DNA of 7,267 nucleotides. Origin: Kiritimatiellia bacterium. GTDB lineage: Bacteria > Verrucomicrobiota > Kiritimatiellia > UBA8416 > JABMPJ01. The notes beneath the pieces are model-generated. The model worked only from the letters and a program-made list of their open reading frames with translations, had not been told where the DNA came from and made no database searches. Shown in pieces: positions 1-7,123 of the stretch; position 1 is the stretch's first letter, and every line of letters starts with the position of its first letter. The translations under genes and the position numbers were made by a program. The DNA lies in contig JAOZSS010000123.1 of the NCBI GenBank assembly GCA_029939545.1, forward strand, positions 1 to 7,267. Direction: 5' to 3'.

Positions 1-62
1 GCTCAGTCCAACGGCTCAGTCTGTAACCGTTTGTCCAGCAAGCACTAAGCAGTTGGACTTCT
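1..62. repeat. Short direct and inverted repeats downstream of the carboxypeptidase gene
   Basis: The octamer GCTCAGTC occurs at 1-8 and again at 14-21. A perfect 8-base inverted repeat, AGTCCAAC (5-12) and GTTGGACT (52-59), encloses 39 bases. It lies just past the stop codon of the minus-strand carboxypeptidase gene, so it could form a 3' structure on that transcript. The loop is long and there is no T-run after it, so it is not a typical intrinsic terminator. No gene is seen in these 62 bases. Confidence 0.3.
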
Positions 63-1127
63 CTACAGGGTCCAGTTGTCGCGCTTGCGGCGGTGGGCAC
101 CGATGGCCGCCCTGATCAGACCAGTCACGACCAACAGGCCTGCAAGAACGAGGATGACTCTTCCTAGAACAGCGAGGCCCTTCCCGATGGCGGCTAGGAA
201 TGATAGCTTGCCTGTTGCCGTCTCGGGTTCCGATTCGGGGCTGGACTCATGCTGCGGTTCGGACTCGGGTTCGGGCATCCTGAGCTCGGGAAGATTCATA
301 AAACCGTAGGCCAGCAGTTCTCGCGCCTTGTCGTCACGGGTTGGCCGACTTTTACAGCCGGTGACAACCGCTATGACGCGTCTGTCATTGCGTGTGGCCG
401 CGGCGGCAATGGAAAACCCGCCGGCTCTGAAATAGCCCGTCTTCAACCCGTCGCATCCCTGTACATCCCGGAGCAGGCGATTGTGCGTGAGCATCTGGAA
501 CGTATCGTCTCTGAACCACCTCTCTACGGTCGAGGTAAACGTGAGGGCAAGCGGATGCTTGACGATCTCAAGCGAGAGGGTGGCCAGGTCGCGGGCCGTT
601 GAGATGTCGGGCTTATCGCCTGCGTCAGGCGGAAGACCATGAACCGAATGGAACTCCGTGGCGGTCATGCCCAGCTCGGCCGCACGGTCGTTCATCAGCT
701 TGATGAAACCTTCCTTGGTTCCCCCGACGTGGAGTGCGAGGGCCATGGCGACATCATTGGCTGACTTGATGCTGAGCGCATAGAGCATCTCCTCAAGACT
801 GAACTGTTCGCCCTCCTTGAGATAAACCTGCGACCCTCCCATCCGCGCGGCCTGGGGAGTCACATGGATCCACTCGTCCAGCTTCAGCTTCCCGTCCTCG
901 ATTCGTTCCATGACCAGCAGGAGCGTCATCAGCTTGATCACGCTGGCCGGATAGATCTTCGTGTCGGCGTTCTCCTCGAGGATAACCTCACCGCTTGTGC
1001 CATCGACCACGACGAAGCCCGTGTAGGGATCGTTAACGATGGGGGGAATCGGCTCCCGCGCCGCGAACGCGACCGAGAAAGAGATGAACAACAAGAGATG
1101 AATAAGAGTGTGCTTGCCAACCTTCAT
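63..1127 (-). CDS. D-alanyl-D-alanine carboxypeptidase, peptidase S11 family, membrane-anchored
   Basis: This is a serine-type D,D-carboxypeptidase (low-molecular-weight penicillin-binding protein) that removes the terminal D-Ala from peptidoglycan pentapeptides outside the cytoplasmic membrane. Numbered from the ATG at 1127 (354 aa), residues 1-23 are a signal peptide (basic start, LLLF core, VAFA-A cleavage-like end). All three active-site motifs are present: SVIK (S62, K65), SAN (122-124) and KTG (229-231). The PBP5 C-terminal beta domain is absent. It is replaced by a Pro/Glu/Ser-rich linker (about 285-305), one hydrophobic segment (about 319-341) and a basic HRRKR tail, which would anchor the enzyme by a C-terminal transmembrane helix. 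An in-frame ATG at 1136 also exists, but the GGAG at 1139-1142 is too close to it and is 11 bases from the ATG at 1127. The gene starts one base after the stop of the upstream phosphatase gene, so translation is probably coupled. A dacA/dacD/dacF-like name would be a guess. Confidence 0.93.
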   Translation of the reverse strand: MKVGKHTLIHLLLFISFSVAFAAREPIPPIVNDPYTGFVVVDGTSGEVILEENADTKIYPASVIKLMTLLLVMERIEDGKLKLDEWIHVTPQAARMGGSQVYLKEGEQFSLEEMLYALSIKSANDVAMALALHVGGTKEGFIKLMNDRAAELGMTATEFHSVHGLPPDAGDKPDISTARDLATLSLEIVKHPLALTFTSTVERWFRDDTFQMLTHNRLLRDVQGCDGLKTGYFRAGGFSIAAAATRNDRRVIAVVTGCKSRPTRDDKARELLAYGFMNLPELRMPEPESEPQHESSPESEPETATGKLSFLAAIGKGLAVLGRVILVLAGLLVVTGLIRAAIGAHRRKRDNWTL

Positions 1128-1128
1128 A

Positions 1129-1899
1129 CTACGCATCGCTCCGCACGCGCGCCAGGATGGCCTCGTGCAGGTGGCCGTTAGAGAGAATGATAGAGCCGTT
1201 GTGTACGCTGCGGTTGCCCTCGATATCGCTGTAGGTGCCTCCGGCTTCGCTCACGATGCAGGCTGCCGCCGCGCAGTCATAGGGCTGGTCGAGAAGGTTG
1301 ACGGAAAAATCGAGTCGGCCCGCGGCCACGCACCCATAACTGTAGTTGTCCATGAAGCCGTAGGCGTAGTCCCATTCGGACATTGTGGTAAGGAGTCGTT
1401 GGCCAACGGCTTCCTTCTGTCGTTCCACATGGCCCAGCGCACTGCCGGTGGCCCGGTTCAACTCACGCGTATCGGAGACGCAGATCGGCTGGTTATTCAG
1501 GAAAGCGCCCGCACCGAGTGAGGCGCTATAGGTCTCTCTCAGCGCGGGCAGGTGAATGACGCCCACGACCTGTTCATCCTTGGCTTCAAGTGAGATCAGG
1601 CAGGCGTAAGTGGGAATGCCGCGGATGAAGGGACGGGTGCCGTCGAGTGGGTCCACAATCCAGGTGCGTCCGTTCTTTCCCTCCCGCGTACCGGTTTCCT
1701 CGCCAAGAAACCCGTCGTCCGGGAAGGTGTCGTGCAGCCCGCTCAGAATCAGCTCCTCGCAGGCGCGGTCCACGCCTGTAACGGGCGAATCGTCCGCCTT
1801 GCGTTCAACATCGAGCTTCCCTTTCTGTCCGGCAAGCTGAATCTCACCTGCCCTCCGAGCCAGCTCCAATGCCACACTCAGTTCTTTTGAGTAGTCCAT
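1129..1899 (-). CDS. hisN: Inositol-monophosphatase-family phosphatase, histidinol-phosphatase (HisN)-like
   Basis: This is a cytosolic metal-dependent phosphomonoesterase of the inositol monophosphatase superfamily. Numbered from the ATG at 1899 (256 aa, a normal length), the family signature is complete: DDSPVT..D (36-44), GEE (66-68), the metal-binding WIVDPLDGT (80-88, with D83 and D86) and the C-terminal metal ligand in QPYDCAAA (D208), followed by EAGG. The forms DDSPVT and DGTRPFIRGIP are characteristic of the HisN subgroup, which dephosphorylates histidinol phosphate, the second-last step of histidine synthesis. No other his gene is nearby, so inositol-1-phosphatase or another sugar-phosphatase activity cannot be excluded. 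A GTG at 1908 would add three residues. The ATG is preferred, though neither has a strong ribosome binding site. The 5' end overlaps the 3' end of the radical SAM gene and the 3' end nearly abuts the carboxypeptidase gene, which indicates one transcript. Confidence 0.88.
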   Translation of the reverse strand: MDYSKELSVALELARRAGEIQLAGQKGKLDVERKADDSPVTGVDRACEELILSGLHDTFPDDGFLGEETGTREGKNGRTWIVDPLDGTRPFIRGIPTYACLISLEAKDEQVVGVIHLPALRETYSASLGAGAFLNNQPICVSDTRELNRATGSALGHVERQKEAVGQRLLTTMSEWDYAYGFMDNYSYGCVAAGRLDFSVNLLDQPYDCAAAACIVSEAGGTYSDIEGNRSVHNGSIILSNGHLHEAILARVRSDA

Positions 1900-2921
1900 G
1901 AGCCACACTCTACACGTCCACAGCGGGATGAAACAAGCATTGAGGCGGTTGGGTTCCGGGGATCTGACTGACGCCCTGGCGGTAACAGATCGCCTTGGCG
2001 GCGGTTGGTGGTTTGCATTCGCTGCTCGATCATGTGGATGAAGGAGCCTTTCTTCAGATTCCAGAGGGGGGCGATCAGGTCTTCGGGCGGCGTGTCGGTG
2101 TTGATGCGCAGGATCGCCATGCGGGGTGGCAGGCGCTGGATGAAGCCGATCAGGTCTTCGGCGTAGTCGTCCTCGTCCATCATGGGGAAGGGGTGCGCCT
2201 CGTACTCGTCGGCCAGGGCGGTTCCGCGGATGATGTGGAGGTTGTGGATCTTGATGCCGTCCAGCGGGAGTTGAGCGAGTGTGTCGGCCGTGTCGGCGAA
2301 ATGCTCCGGGGTCTCGCCGGGTAGGCCGAGGATGACGTGAGCGATCACGCGGATGCCGCGTACGGTTAACGCCTCGATGGCCGCCAGGCTTTCGCTCCAG
2401 TGATGACCGCGCCGGATACGGTTTAGCGTGGCGTCATGGATGGTCTGCACCCCCAGCTCGACGATGACGTCCACCTCCTGCTTGAACTCGCTGAGCAGGT
2501 CGAGGGTCGATTCCGGCAGGCAGTCGGGCCGTGTGCCGATGGTGAACGATTCGAACGGGTAGGCATCCAGTACGCGGCGATACTGCGTCTCCTGTTCTTT
2601 CAGGTTGGCATGCGTGCCGGTGAAGGCCTGAATATAGGCCATGAAATAGTCTACACCGTACCGCTCACGCGCGAAGTCGATCCCCGCTTGGACCTGAGCT
2701 TCGATGTCAACTTTGCCGGTGATCTGCATTCCCCGCGCGCCGTCGCCGGGGCAGAATGTACAGCCGCCCGCGCCGTTGTCATCCCGGTTGGGGCAGCCCC
2801 ATCCAAGATCAACCGGCACGCGGTAGACACGGTGCCCATAGGTGTCGATCAGGTACTGCTTATAGGTGTAGTAGAGTGCTTTCACGTCGCTGAACCGTAT
2901 CGGTTGCACCGCGTGAAGCAA
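1878..2921 (-). CDS. YhcC/TIGR01212-family radical SAM protein
   Basis: This belongs to the YhcC (TIGR01212) family of radical SAM enzymes, related to Elp3, whose reaction is not firmly established. The iron-sulfur cysteines near the N-terminus are C43, C54 and C57 (CPNRD...GGCTFC, Cx10CxxC spacing). They are followed by the family blocks YIQAFTGTHA (96-105), TIGTRPDCLP (128-137), ELGVQT (155-160), HVILGLPGE (195-203) and KIHNLHIIRGT (224-234), and near the C-terminus by LIAPLWNLKKG (282-292). The conserved part ends near residue 310, close to the family's usual length. The last 35 or so residues look unlike any domain and run into the start of the phosphatase gene, overlapping it by 22 bases. 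The start is uncertain. The longest frame begins with TTG (2919-2921) and lacks a Shine-Dalgarno sequence, the in-frame GTG at 2907-2909 is no better supported, and a stop lies just upstream. It is the first gene of the left minus-strand block. Confidence 0.87.
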   Translation of the reverse strand: MLHAVQPIRFSDVKALYYTYKQYLIDTYGHRVYRVPVDLGWGCPNRDDNGAGGCTFCPGDGARGMQITGKVDIEAQVQAGIDFARERYGVDYFMAYIQAFTGTHANLKEQETQYRRVLDAYPFESFTIGTRPDCLPESTLDLLSEFKQEVDVIVELGVQTIHDATLNRIRRGHHWSESLAAIEALTVRGIRVIAHVILGLPGETPEHFADTADTLAQLPLDGIKIHNLHIIRGTALADEYEAHPFPMMDEDDYAEDLIGFIQRLPPRMAILRINTDTPPEDLIAPLWNLKKGSFIHMIEQRMQTTNRRQGDLLPPGRQSDPRNPTASMLVSSRCGRVECGSWTTQKN

Positions 2922-2936
2922 AGGAGAACTGCTTTA
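2921..2936 (+). promoter_or_regulatory. Ribosome binding site facing a lost start codon
   Basis: AAGGAG (2921-2926) is followed after 7 bases by the codon TTA (2934-2936), exactly where an initiation codon should be. The following codons encode a basic and then hydrophobic stretch like a signal peptide. This supports a real, now broken, plus-strand gene start. It also overlaps the TTG start proposed for the divergent radical SAM gene. Confidence 0.35.
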
Positions 2937-3600
2937 CGGAAGTGCATCTTAGCGCTATTGTGGCTACCATTGGAGCCAAGCAGCAGGCTGGGGGCTTGTG
3001 GTGGGTGTCGGTTTTGTGGGAGCGGTCATGGCGGTTGTTGTGGCCGACTCGACCGATAAGAAAGGCAAGTCGACCAAGTTTGTGATCGGCATGCAACGGC
3101 CCAGCACGCGCAGTTACTGGAAGATTCCGCTTCTCAACCGCGGCCTCGCGCCGGTGGAATCGGAAGATCCCGAAGTCGATGTCTTGATCGAGCGTTGCGT
3201 CAACGAGAAGAAGACGCTGGTCGCCACCTATACCTACGACGCCCTCAAGCTGGCCGAATCACGCCGTAGGCGATCGATATCAATGACACGCGTGCACGGC
3301 ACGTGGGCACGCTCGTCCGCGATATGCTACGCAACATGGCCCACCCCATTGCGGCGGCGGATATCCTGTTGATGAGGGTCTCCTACCGCGAGGACGTGGG
3401 TGATACGCGCTACAGCGGGTCGGAACTGATCGTGCGAAATAAGCGAAATGGGCGCCGACGGTGGCTTCATTTATCATGATGAACTTTACGGGCGCTACGC
3501 CCTATACGTCGCCGTCGGGCGTGTGGTTGGAGATGAAACGGTCGATTCCGGCGTCGGCTGTGCCGTCGCCATGATCGTGGGCGCCCTGCGCGGCACGGAA
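2921..3600 (+). pseudogene. Decayed plus-strand gene, possibly a lipoprotein, function not recognised
   Basis: The stretch between the radical SAM gene and oadA holds no intact gene, but its plus strand looks like broken coding DNA. An AAGGAG ribosome binding site (2921-2926) is followed after 7 bases by TTA where a start codon would be expected. Reading on gives RKCILALLWLPL and then LGAC, resembling a lipoprotein signal peptide with a lipobox. A second frame, open from 2953 to 3372, carries GC3-rich codons roughly from 3000 to 3260, with runs such as STKFVIGMQRPSTRSYWK and VDVLIERCVNEKKTLVATY. From about 3270 a third frame takes over (AIDINDTRARHVGTLVRDM, then SYREDVGDTRYSGSELIV) until a stop at 3477-3479. 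From 3448 another coding-like frame continues (GGFIYHDELYGRYALYVAVG). At least two frame changes and a missing start codon suggest decay. Assembly indels are the alternative. I do not recognise the family. Confidence 0.5.
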
Positions 3601-3625
3601 CCCACCTGCGAGTGTCCGCGGTGGG
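3601..3625. terminator. Hairpin just past the 3' end of oadA
   Basis: CCCACC (3601-3606) pairs with GGTGGG (3620-3625). GCG (3608-3610) pairs with CGC (3617-3619), leaving one bulged T and a six-base loop. It starts 22 bases beyond the oadA stop codon on the minus strand, a natural place for a transcript end. No T-run follows on either strand, so it may be an RNA-stabilising or Rho-assisted 3' structure rather than an intrinsic terminator. Confidence 0.35.
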
Positions 3626-3647
3626 ACCTGCTGCTGAGGCGGTTGGA

Positions 3648-5480
3648 TCAGGCCTCGATACGGGCGAGGACCTGCGCGGTGGCGACCTGGTCGCCTTTGG
3701 CCACCGTGACGTCGCTGAGCGTTCCGGAGACGGGTGCGGGCACCTTCATCTCCATTTTCATCGCTTCGAGGATGAGGATGGGGTCGCCCTCGTTGACGTG
3801 GCTGCCTGATGTGGCGCTGACCTGTATGACAACACCCGGCATGGGCGCCTGCACATCGGTCAGTTCGCCGGAGCCGCCTGCCTGCTTGGGTGTGACGGCG
3901 GCAGCGGTGGTGCCCTCCTCTTTGAGGTCCACGACGTAGGCTTTGTCGTTCACGTGGGCATGGTTGCCGTCGAAGGTGACGGAGTACTTGTGTCCACTCA
4001 CGGTCACCGTGTAGGTGCCCGACGGCTTAGACGGTTTGGCTGCCGTCGGTGCGCCGCTGTCGGCCTGCGTCGCGGGATCCACCTTGCGGACGCCCAGCGT
4101 GGCGTTGCCTTTGAGGAAGTTGACGCCCTTGTCTCTGCAGGTTGCGACGATGAAGACGTTCTCTTCGGTCTCTTCAAGGCCCTCTTCTTTGAGGCGCTTG
4201 CGTGCCACATCCAGGCCCTTGGTCGGGTCTTCGTCGTTGATCTCAACCGCGGTACGGGTGGTCGGCTCAAGCTCAAGCTGTTCGGCGGCCAGTTTTACCA
4301 CGCTCGGATCGGGTGAAACCGGTGTTTTTCCGAAGTAGCCAAGCACCATCTTGCCGTAGCCATCGGCGATCTTGGTCCATGGGCCGAACATCACATTGTT
4401 GAACGCCTGCTGGAAGTAGAACTGAGAGACAGGTGTCACGGAGGTGCCATAGCCACCACAGCGGACCACGTCGCCCATGGCCTTAATGATGGAGGGGAAC
4501 TTGTCCATGATGTTGTTGTCACGCAGCATCTGTGTGTTGGCGGTCAGGGCGCCGCCAGGCATCGGGCTCCACGGAATCAGCGGCTCCACAGCGGTGGCCT
4601 CGGGGGGCAGGAAGTAGTCCTTCATGCACTCTTTGAATACCTCTTCGGCACCGCGGATCTTGTCGATATCGACATCCAGCGCATATTCTGATCCGCGCAG
4701 GGAGTGCCACATCGTCAGGACGTCGGGCTGGCAGGTGCCGCCCGAGCAGGGGGCCAGTGAAAGATCAATCACATCGGCACCACCTTCAATCGCTTCACGG
4801 TTACACGCCACACCGATGCCGGCGGTATCATGCGTGTGGAAGTGAATGATGGTGTCTTCGGGCAGCAGCTTGCGGGCGCGCTTGATCGTGCGCCGCACCT
4901 TGGCCGGGGCGGAGGTGCCGGAGGCATCTTTGAAGCAGACCGAGTCGAAAGGAATGTCGGCATCCAGAATCTTCTGGAGGACCTCGGCATAGAAGTCAGG
5001 ACCATGGGCGCCGCTACATCCCGGAGGCAGCTCCATCATGGTAACGCAGACCTGGTGCTTCAGACCGGCTTCGACGATGGCGCGGCCGCTGTGTATCAGG
5101 TTGTTGACATCGTTGAGGGCATCGAAGTTGCGGATCGTGGTGATGCCGTGTTTCTTGAAGAGCTTGGCATGCAGGCTGATGACGTCGCTCGACTGCGACT
5201 CGAGGCCCACCACATTGGCGCCACGTGCCAGTGTCTGTAGGTTGGCCTCGGGGCCGGCGGCCACGCGGAAGGCATCCATCATATCGAACGCGTTCTCGTT
5301 GCAGTAGAAGAAGAGCGACTGGAAGCGTGCCCCACCGCCTGCTTCAAAATGATAGATCCCGGCGTCGCGGGCTGCTTCCACCGCCGGCAGAAAATCGTCG
5401 GTCAATACGCGCGCGCCGTAGACGGACTGAAAGCCGTCGCGGAATGCCGTACACATGAACTTGACTGTCTTCACTCCCAT
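3648..5480 (-). CDS. oadA: Oxaloacetate decarboxylase alpha subunit (carboxyltransferase plus biotin carrier), PycB/CfiA-like
   Basis: The 610-residue cytoplasmic subunit transfers carboxylate from oxaloacetate to biotin. Residues 1-390 form the HMGL-like carboxyltransferase barrel. Expected metal ligands are D15 (in FRDGFQS), H215 and H217 (in HFHTHD), and the conserved active-site lysine is K184 (in CFKDASGT). Residues about 395-470 form the conserved carboxylase association domain, including ENVFIVATCRDKG. An Ala/Pro/Ser linker (about 474-488) leads through a beta-rich pre-domain to the biotinyl domain (about 543-610) with APMPG and EAMKMEM, K575 being the biotinylation site. Signatures such as FDALNDV, LPPGCSGAH, PPEAT and SPMPGGALTANTQM match the Campylobacterota pyruvate carboxylase B and CfiA type rather than Klebsiella OadA. 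A GAGG (5487-5490), 6 bases before the ATG, fixes the start. It is the last gene of oadGBA, 38 bases after oadB, and no biotin carboxylase is present. This context favours decarboxylation over pyruvate carboxylation. Confidence 0.93.
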   Translation of the reverse strand: MGVKTVKFMCTAFRDGFQSVYGARVLTDDFLPAVEAARDAGIYHFEAGGGARFQSLFFYCNENAFDMMDAFRVAAGPEANLQTLARGANVVGLESQSSDVISLHAKLFKKHGITTIRNFDALNDVNNLIHSGRAIVEAGLKHQVCVTMMELPPGCSGAHGPDFYAEVLQKILDADIPFDSVCFKDASGTSAPAKVRRTIKRARKLLPEDTIIHFHTHDTAGIGVACNREAIEGGADVIDLSLAPCSGGTCQPDVLTMWHSLRGSEYALDVDIDKIRGAEEVFKECMKDYFLPPEATAVEPLIPWSPMPGGALTANTQMLRDNNIMDKFPSIIKAMGDVVRCGGYGTSVTPVSQFYFQQAFNNVMFGPWTKIADGYGKMVLGYFGKTPVSPDPSVVKLAAEQLELEPTTRTAVEINDEDPTKGLDVARKRLKEEGLEETEENVFIVATCRDKGVNFLKGNATLGVRKVDPATQADSGAPTAAKPSKPSGTYTVTVSGHKYSVTFDGNHAHVNDKAYVVDLKEEGTTAAAVTPKQAGGSGELTDVQAPMPGVVIQVSATSGSHVNEGDPILILEAMKMEMKVPAPVSGTLSDVTVAKGDQVATAQVLARIEA

Positions 5481-5518
5481 GACTCACCTCGATGTAGCGC
5501 TATTCAGATTCGTTGCAA

Positions 5519-6667
5519 TTAGTGGACCAGGATAGACCAGAGAATACCGGCGGCGATGGCTGACCCGATCACACCGGCCACGTTAGGGGCCATGGCGTGC
5601 ATCAGCAGGAAGTTATCGGGATCTTCCTGCTGGCCCACCATCTGCACGACACGCGCCGAGTCCGGCACGGCCGAAACGCCTGCGGCGCCGACGAGCGGAT
5701 TGATCTTGTCTTTCAAAAACAGGTTCATAAATTTAGCAGAAAGTACGCCCCCGGCGGTGGCGACACAGAAGGAGGCCGCGCCCAGCCCGAAGATACAGAG
5801 CGACTGCGAGGTCAGGAAGTTGCTGGCCTGCGTGCTGGCCCCAACGGAGAAGCCGAGCAGGATCGTGACGATATCGATCATGGATGTGCGGGCCGTCTGC
5901 GCGAGGCGTTCGGTCACGCAGCTCTCCTTGAGCAGGTTGCCGAGAAAGAGCATGCCGAGCAGGGATATCGCGCCCGGGACAATCAGCGAGCAGATCAGAA
6001 AGGCCGCGATCGGGAAGATGATTTTCTCACGCTTACCGACCTCGCGGGGCGGCTTCATCCGGATCAGGCGCTCGTTCTTTGTGGTGAGCAGCTTCATGAT
6101 CGGCGGCTGGATGACAGGCACCAACGCCATATAGGAGTAAGCCGCGATGGCGATCGCGCCCAGAAGGTGGGGCGCAAGTTTTGAGGCCAGGAAGATAGAA
6201 GTAGGGCCGTCGGCGCCGCCGATGATTCCAATCGCGGCGGCTTCCTTGATGCCGAAGTTCAGGCTGTCAAACATGCCGCCCAGAAAGACGGCGCCGATGA
6301 GTGTCAGGAAGATGCCGATCTGGGCGGCGGCCCCGAGCAGGATTAACTTCGGGTTGGAGAGCATGGTCGAAAAATCAGTCATGGCCCCGATGCCCAGGAA
6401 GATGAGCGGCGGAAAGATGCCCTGGCGGACACCAAAGTAGATGTAGCTCATCACGCTGCCTTCACTATACACGCCCAGCGCCATGTTCTCTACGAAGGGA
6501 ATGTTGCCCAGCACGGCACCGAATCCTATGGGAAGCAGGAGGAGAGGTTCGTAGTCCTTAATGATCGCGAGCGAGATGAAGACGATGCCGATGACGATCA
6601 TGATGGCGTTGCCCCATGTCATCTGGGCGAAGCCGGTGGTTTCTATGAATTGGTAAAAGATGTCCAT
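5519..6667 (-). CDS. oadB: Na+-translocating oxaloacetate decarboxylase beta subunit
   Basis: This polytopic inner-membrane subunit (382 aa) decarboxylates carboxybiotin on the alpha subunit and couples this to outward Na+ transport. It belongs to the OadB/GcdB/MmdB family and has a normal length for it. Family hallmarks are FPPLIFLGIGAMTDF (85-99), the highly conserved GGADGPTSIF (150-159) whose Asp (D153) corresponds to the essential membrane aspartate of the Klebsiella protein, and the C-terminal LLMHAMAPNVAGVIGSA (354-370). About nine or more hydrophobic segments are visible, interrupted by a basic cytoplasmic loop near 197-215. The start is well supported: GAGG (6675-6678) lies 7 bases before the ATG. 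The gene lies 23 bases after oadG and 38 before oadA. The order gamma-beta-alpha, with close spacing, indicates one operon encoding the whole pump. Confidence 0.96.
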   Translation of the reverse strand: MDIFYQFIETTGFAQMTWGNAIMIVIGIVFISLAIIKDYEPLLLLPIGFGAVLGNIPFVENMALGVYSEGSVMSYIYFGVRQGIFPPLIFLGIGAMTDFSTMLSNPKLILLGAAAQIGIFLTLIGAVFLGGMFDSLNFGIKEAAAIGIIGGADGPTSIFLASKLAPHLLGAIAIAAYSYMALVPVIQPPIMKLLTTKNERLIRMKPPREVGKREKIIFPIAAFLICSLIVPGAISLLGMLFLGNLLKESCVTERLAQTARTSMIDIVTILLGFSVGASTQASNFLTSQSLCIFGLGAASFCVATAGGVLSAKFMNLFLKDKINPLVGAAGVSAVPDSARVVQMVGQQEDPDNFLLMHAMAPNVAGVIGSAIAAGILWSILVH

Positions 6668-6690
6668 TCAATCACCTCAGGAAGAGACGG

Positions 6691-6948
6691 TTACTCGGAA
6701 GGGCTGTACTTCTCACGGTAGAGTGCAGCGGCAATGGCGACGGCCACGCGATCATGATCGGTTGCGGCCTTGGTATCTGAATCGGGGAAGACTTTGGCCA
6801 GCAGTTCAAGAATACGGGGCAGGGCGGCGATAAAGGTGCTGATCATGACCAACGAGAAGAACACGATAAGCATGCCCGCAATGGAAACGGCCACCGCATT
6901 GGGTTCCGAGTTCACTACGCTCTGCCATCCTGCTGCCACACTGTTCAT
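6691..6948 (-). CDS. oadG: Oxaloacetate decarboxylase gamma subunit
   Basis: This small membrane subunit (85 aa) of the decarboxylase sodium pump joins the alpha and beta subunits. In well-studied members it binds the Zn2+ that supports carboxyltransfer. One hydrophobic segment (about residues 17-43, with GMLIVFFSLVMISTFIAAL) is followed by a short hydrophilic linker and the family's C-terminal motif AVAIAAALYREK (70-81), which resembles the VAAIxAAL ending of OadG and MmdD proteins. Sequence similarity in this family is low, so much of the confidence comes from size, topology and position directly upstream of oadB. AAGGTG (6958-6963), 9 bases before the ATG, serves as the ribosome binding site. 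It is the first gene of the operon. Confidence 0.87.
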   Translation of the reverse strand: MNSVAAGWQSVVNSEPNAVAVSIAGMLIVFFSLVMISTFIAALPRILELLAKVFPDSDTKAATDHDRVAVAIAAALYREKYSPSE

Positions 6949-7060
6949 TTAACATTGCACCTTGCCTGCCTATCGCTCTTTTTTGGGCATCGGCTGGACG
7001 AATAGTGCCTTCTTCGGCAGCATAAGGCAAGCCCATGCTCGCGCGGTGCCGTGAAATCCT

Positions 7061-7089
7061 TTGACCCCCTGTCGAATTGCGCCTAACAT
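7061..7089 (+). promoter_or_regulatory. Sigma70-like promoter pointing right
   Basis: TTGACC (7061-7066) matches the -35 consensus in 5 of 6 positions. A 17-base spacer leads to TAACAT (7084-7089), which matches the -10 consensus in 4 of 6. Transcription would begin near 7096 and run through the three hairpins into the putative gene at 7235, giving a 5' leader of about 140 bases. Confidence 0.4.
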
Positions 7090-7123
7090 GCAGACTGCTG
7101 TCCGCTGTCACCAAGCGAGAGGA

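Noticed and set aside
2436..3059. 207-codon plus-strand open frame opposite the radical SAM gene
   Set aside because: It is antisense to conserved motifs. Only its last part (from about 2934) has independent interest, as the possible signal peptide of the decayed gene.
3448..3939. 163-codon plus-strand open frame ending within oadA
   Set aside because: Its second half is antisense to the conserved biotinyl domain. Only the part before about 3600 looks coding and is treated as part of the decayed gene.
4830..5240. Long plus-strand open frames opposite oadA (also 3954-4316)
   Set aside because: They lie antisense to an unmistakable conserved gene. Open antisense frames are expected in GC-rich coding DNA, and the translations match no family.
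5556..6184. Two long plus-strand open frames opposite oadB
   Set aside because: Shadows of the strongly conserved oadB reading frame; the products are Arg/Pro-rich without domain-like pattern.
6961..6990. T6 run as an intrinsic terminator
   Set aside because: No stable stem precedes it on the plus strand, and as A6 on the minus strand it lies directly ahead of oadG.
6806..7114. Minus-strand open frame covering the oadG start and its upstream region
   Set aside because: It overlaps oadG in another frame and has no ribosome binding site or protein-like composition. OadG explains the coding signal.
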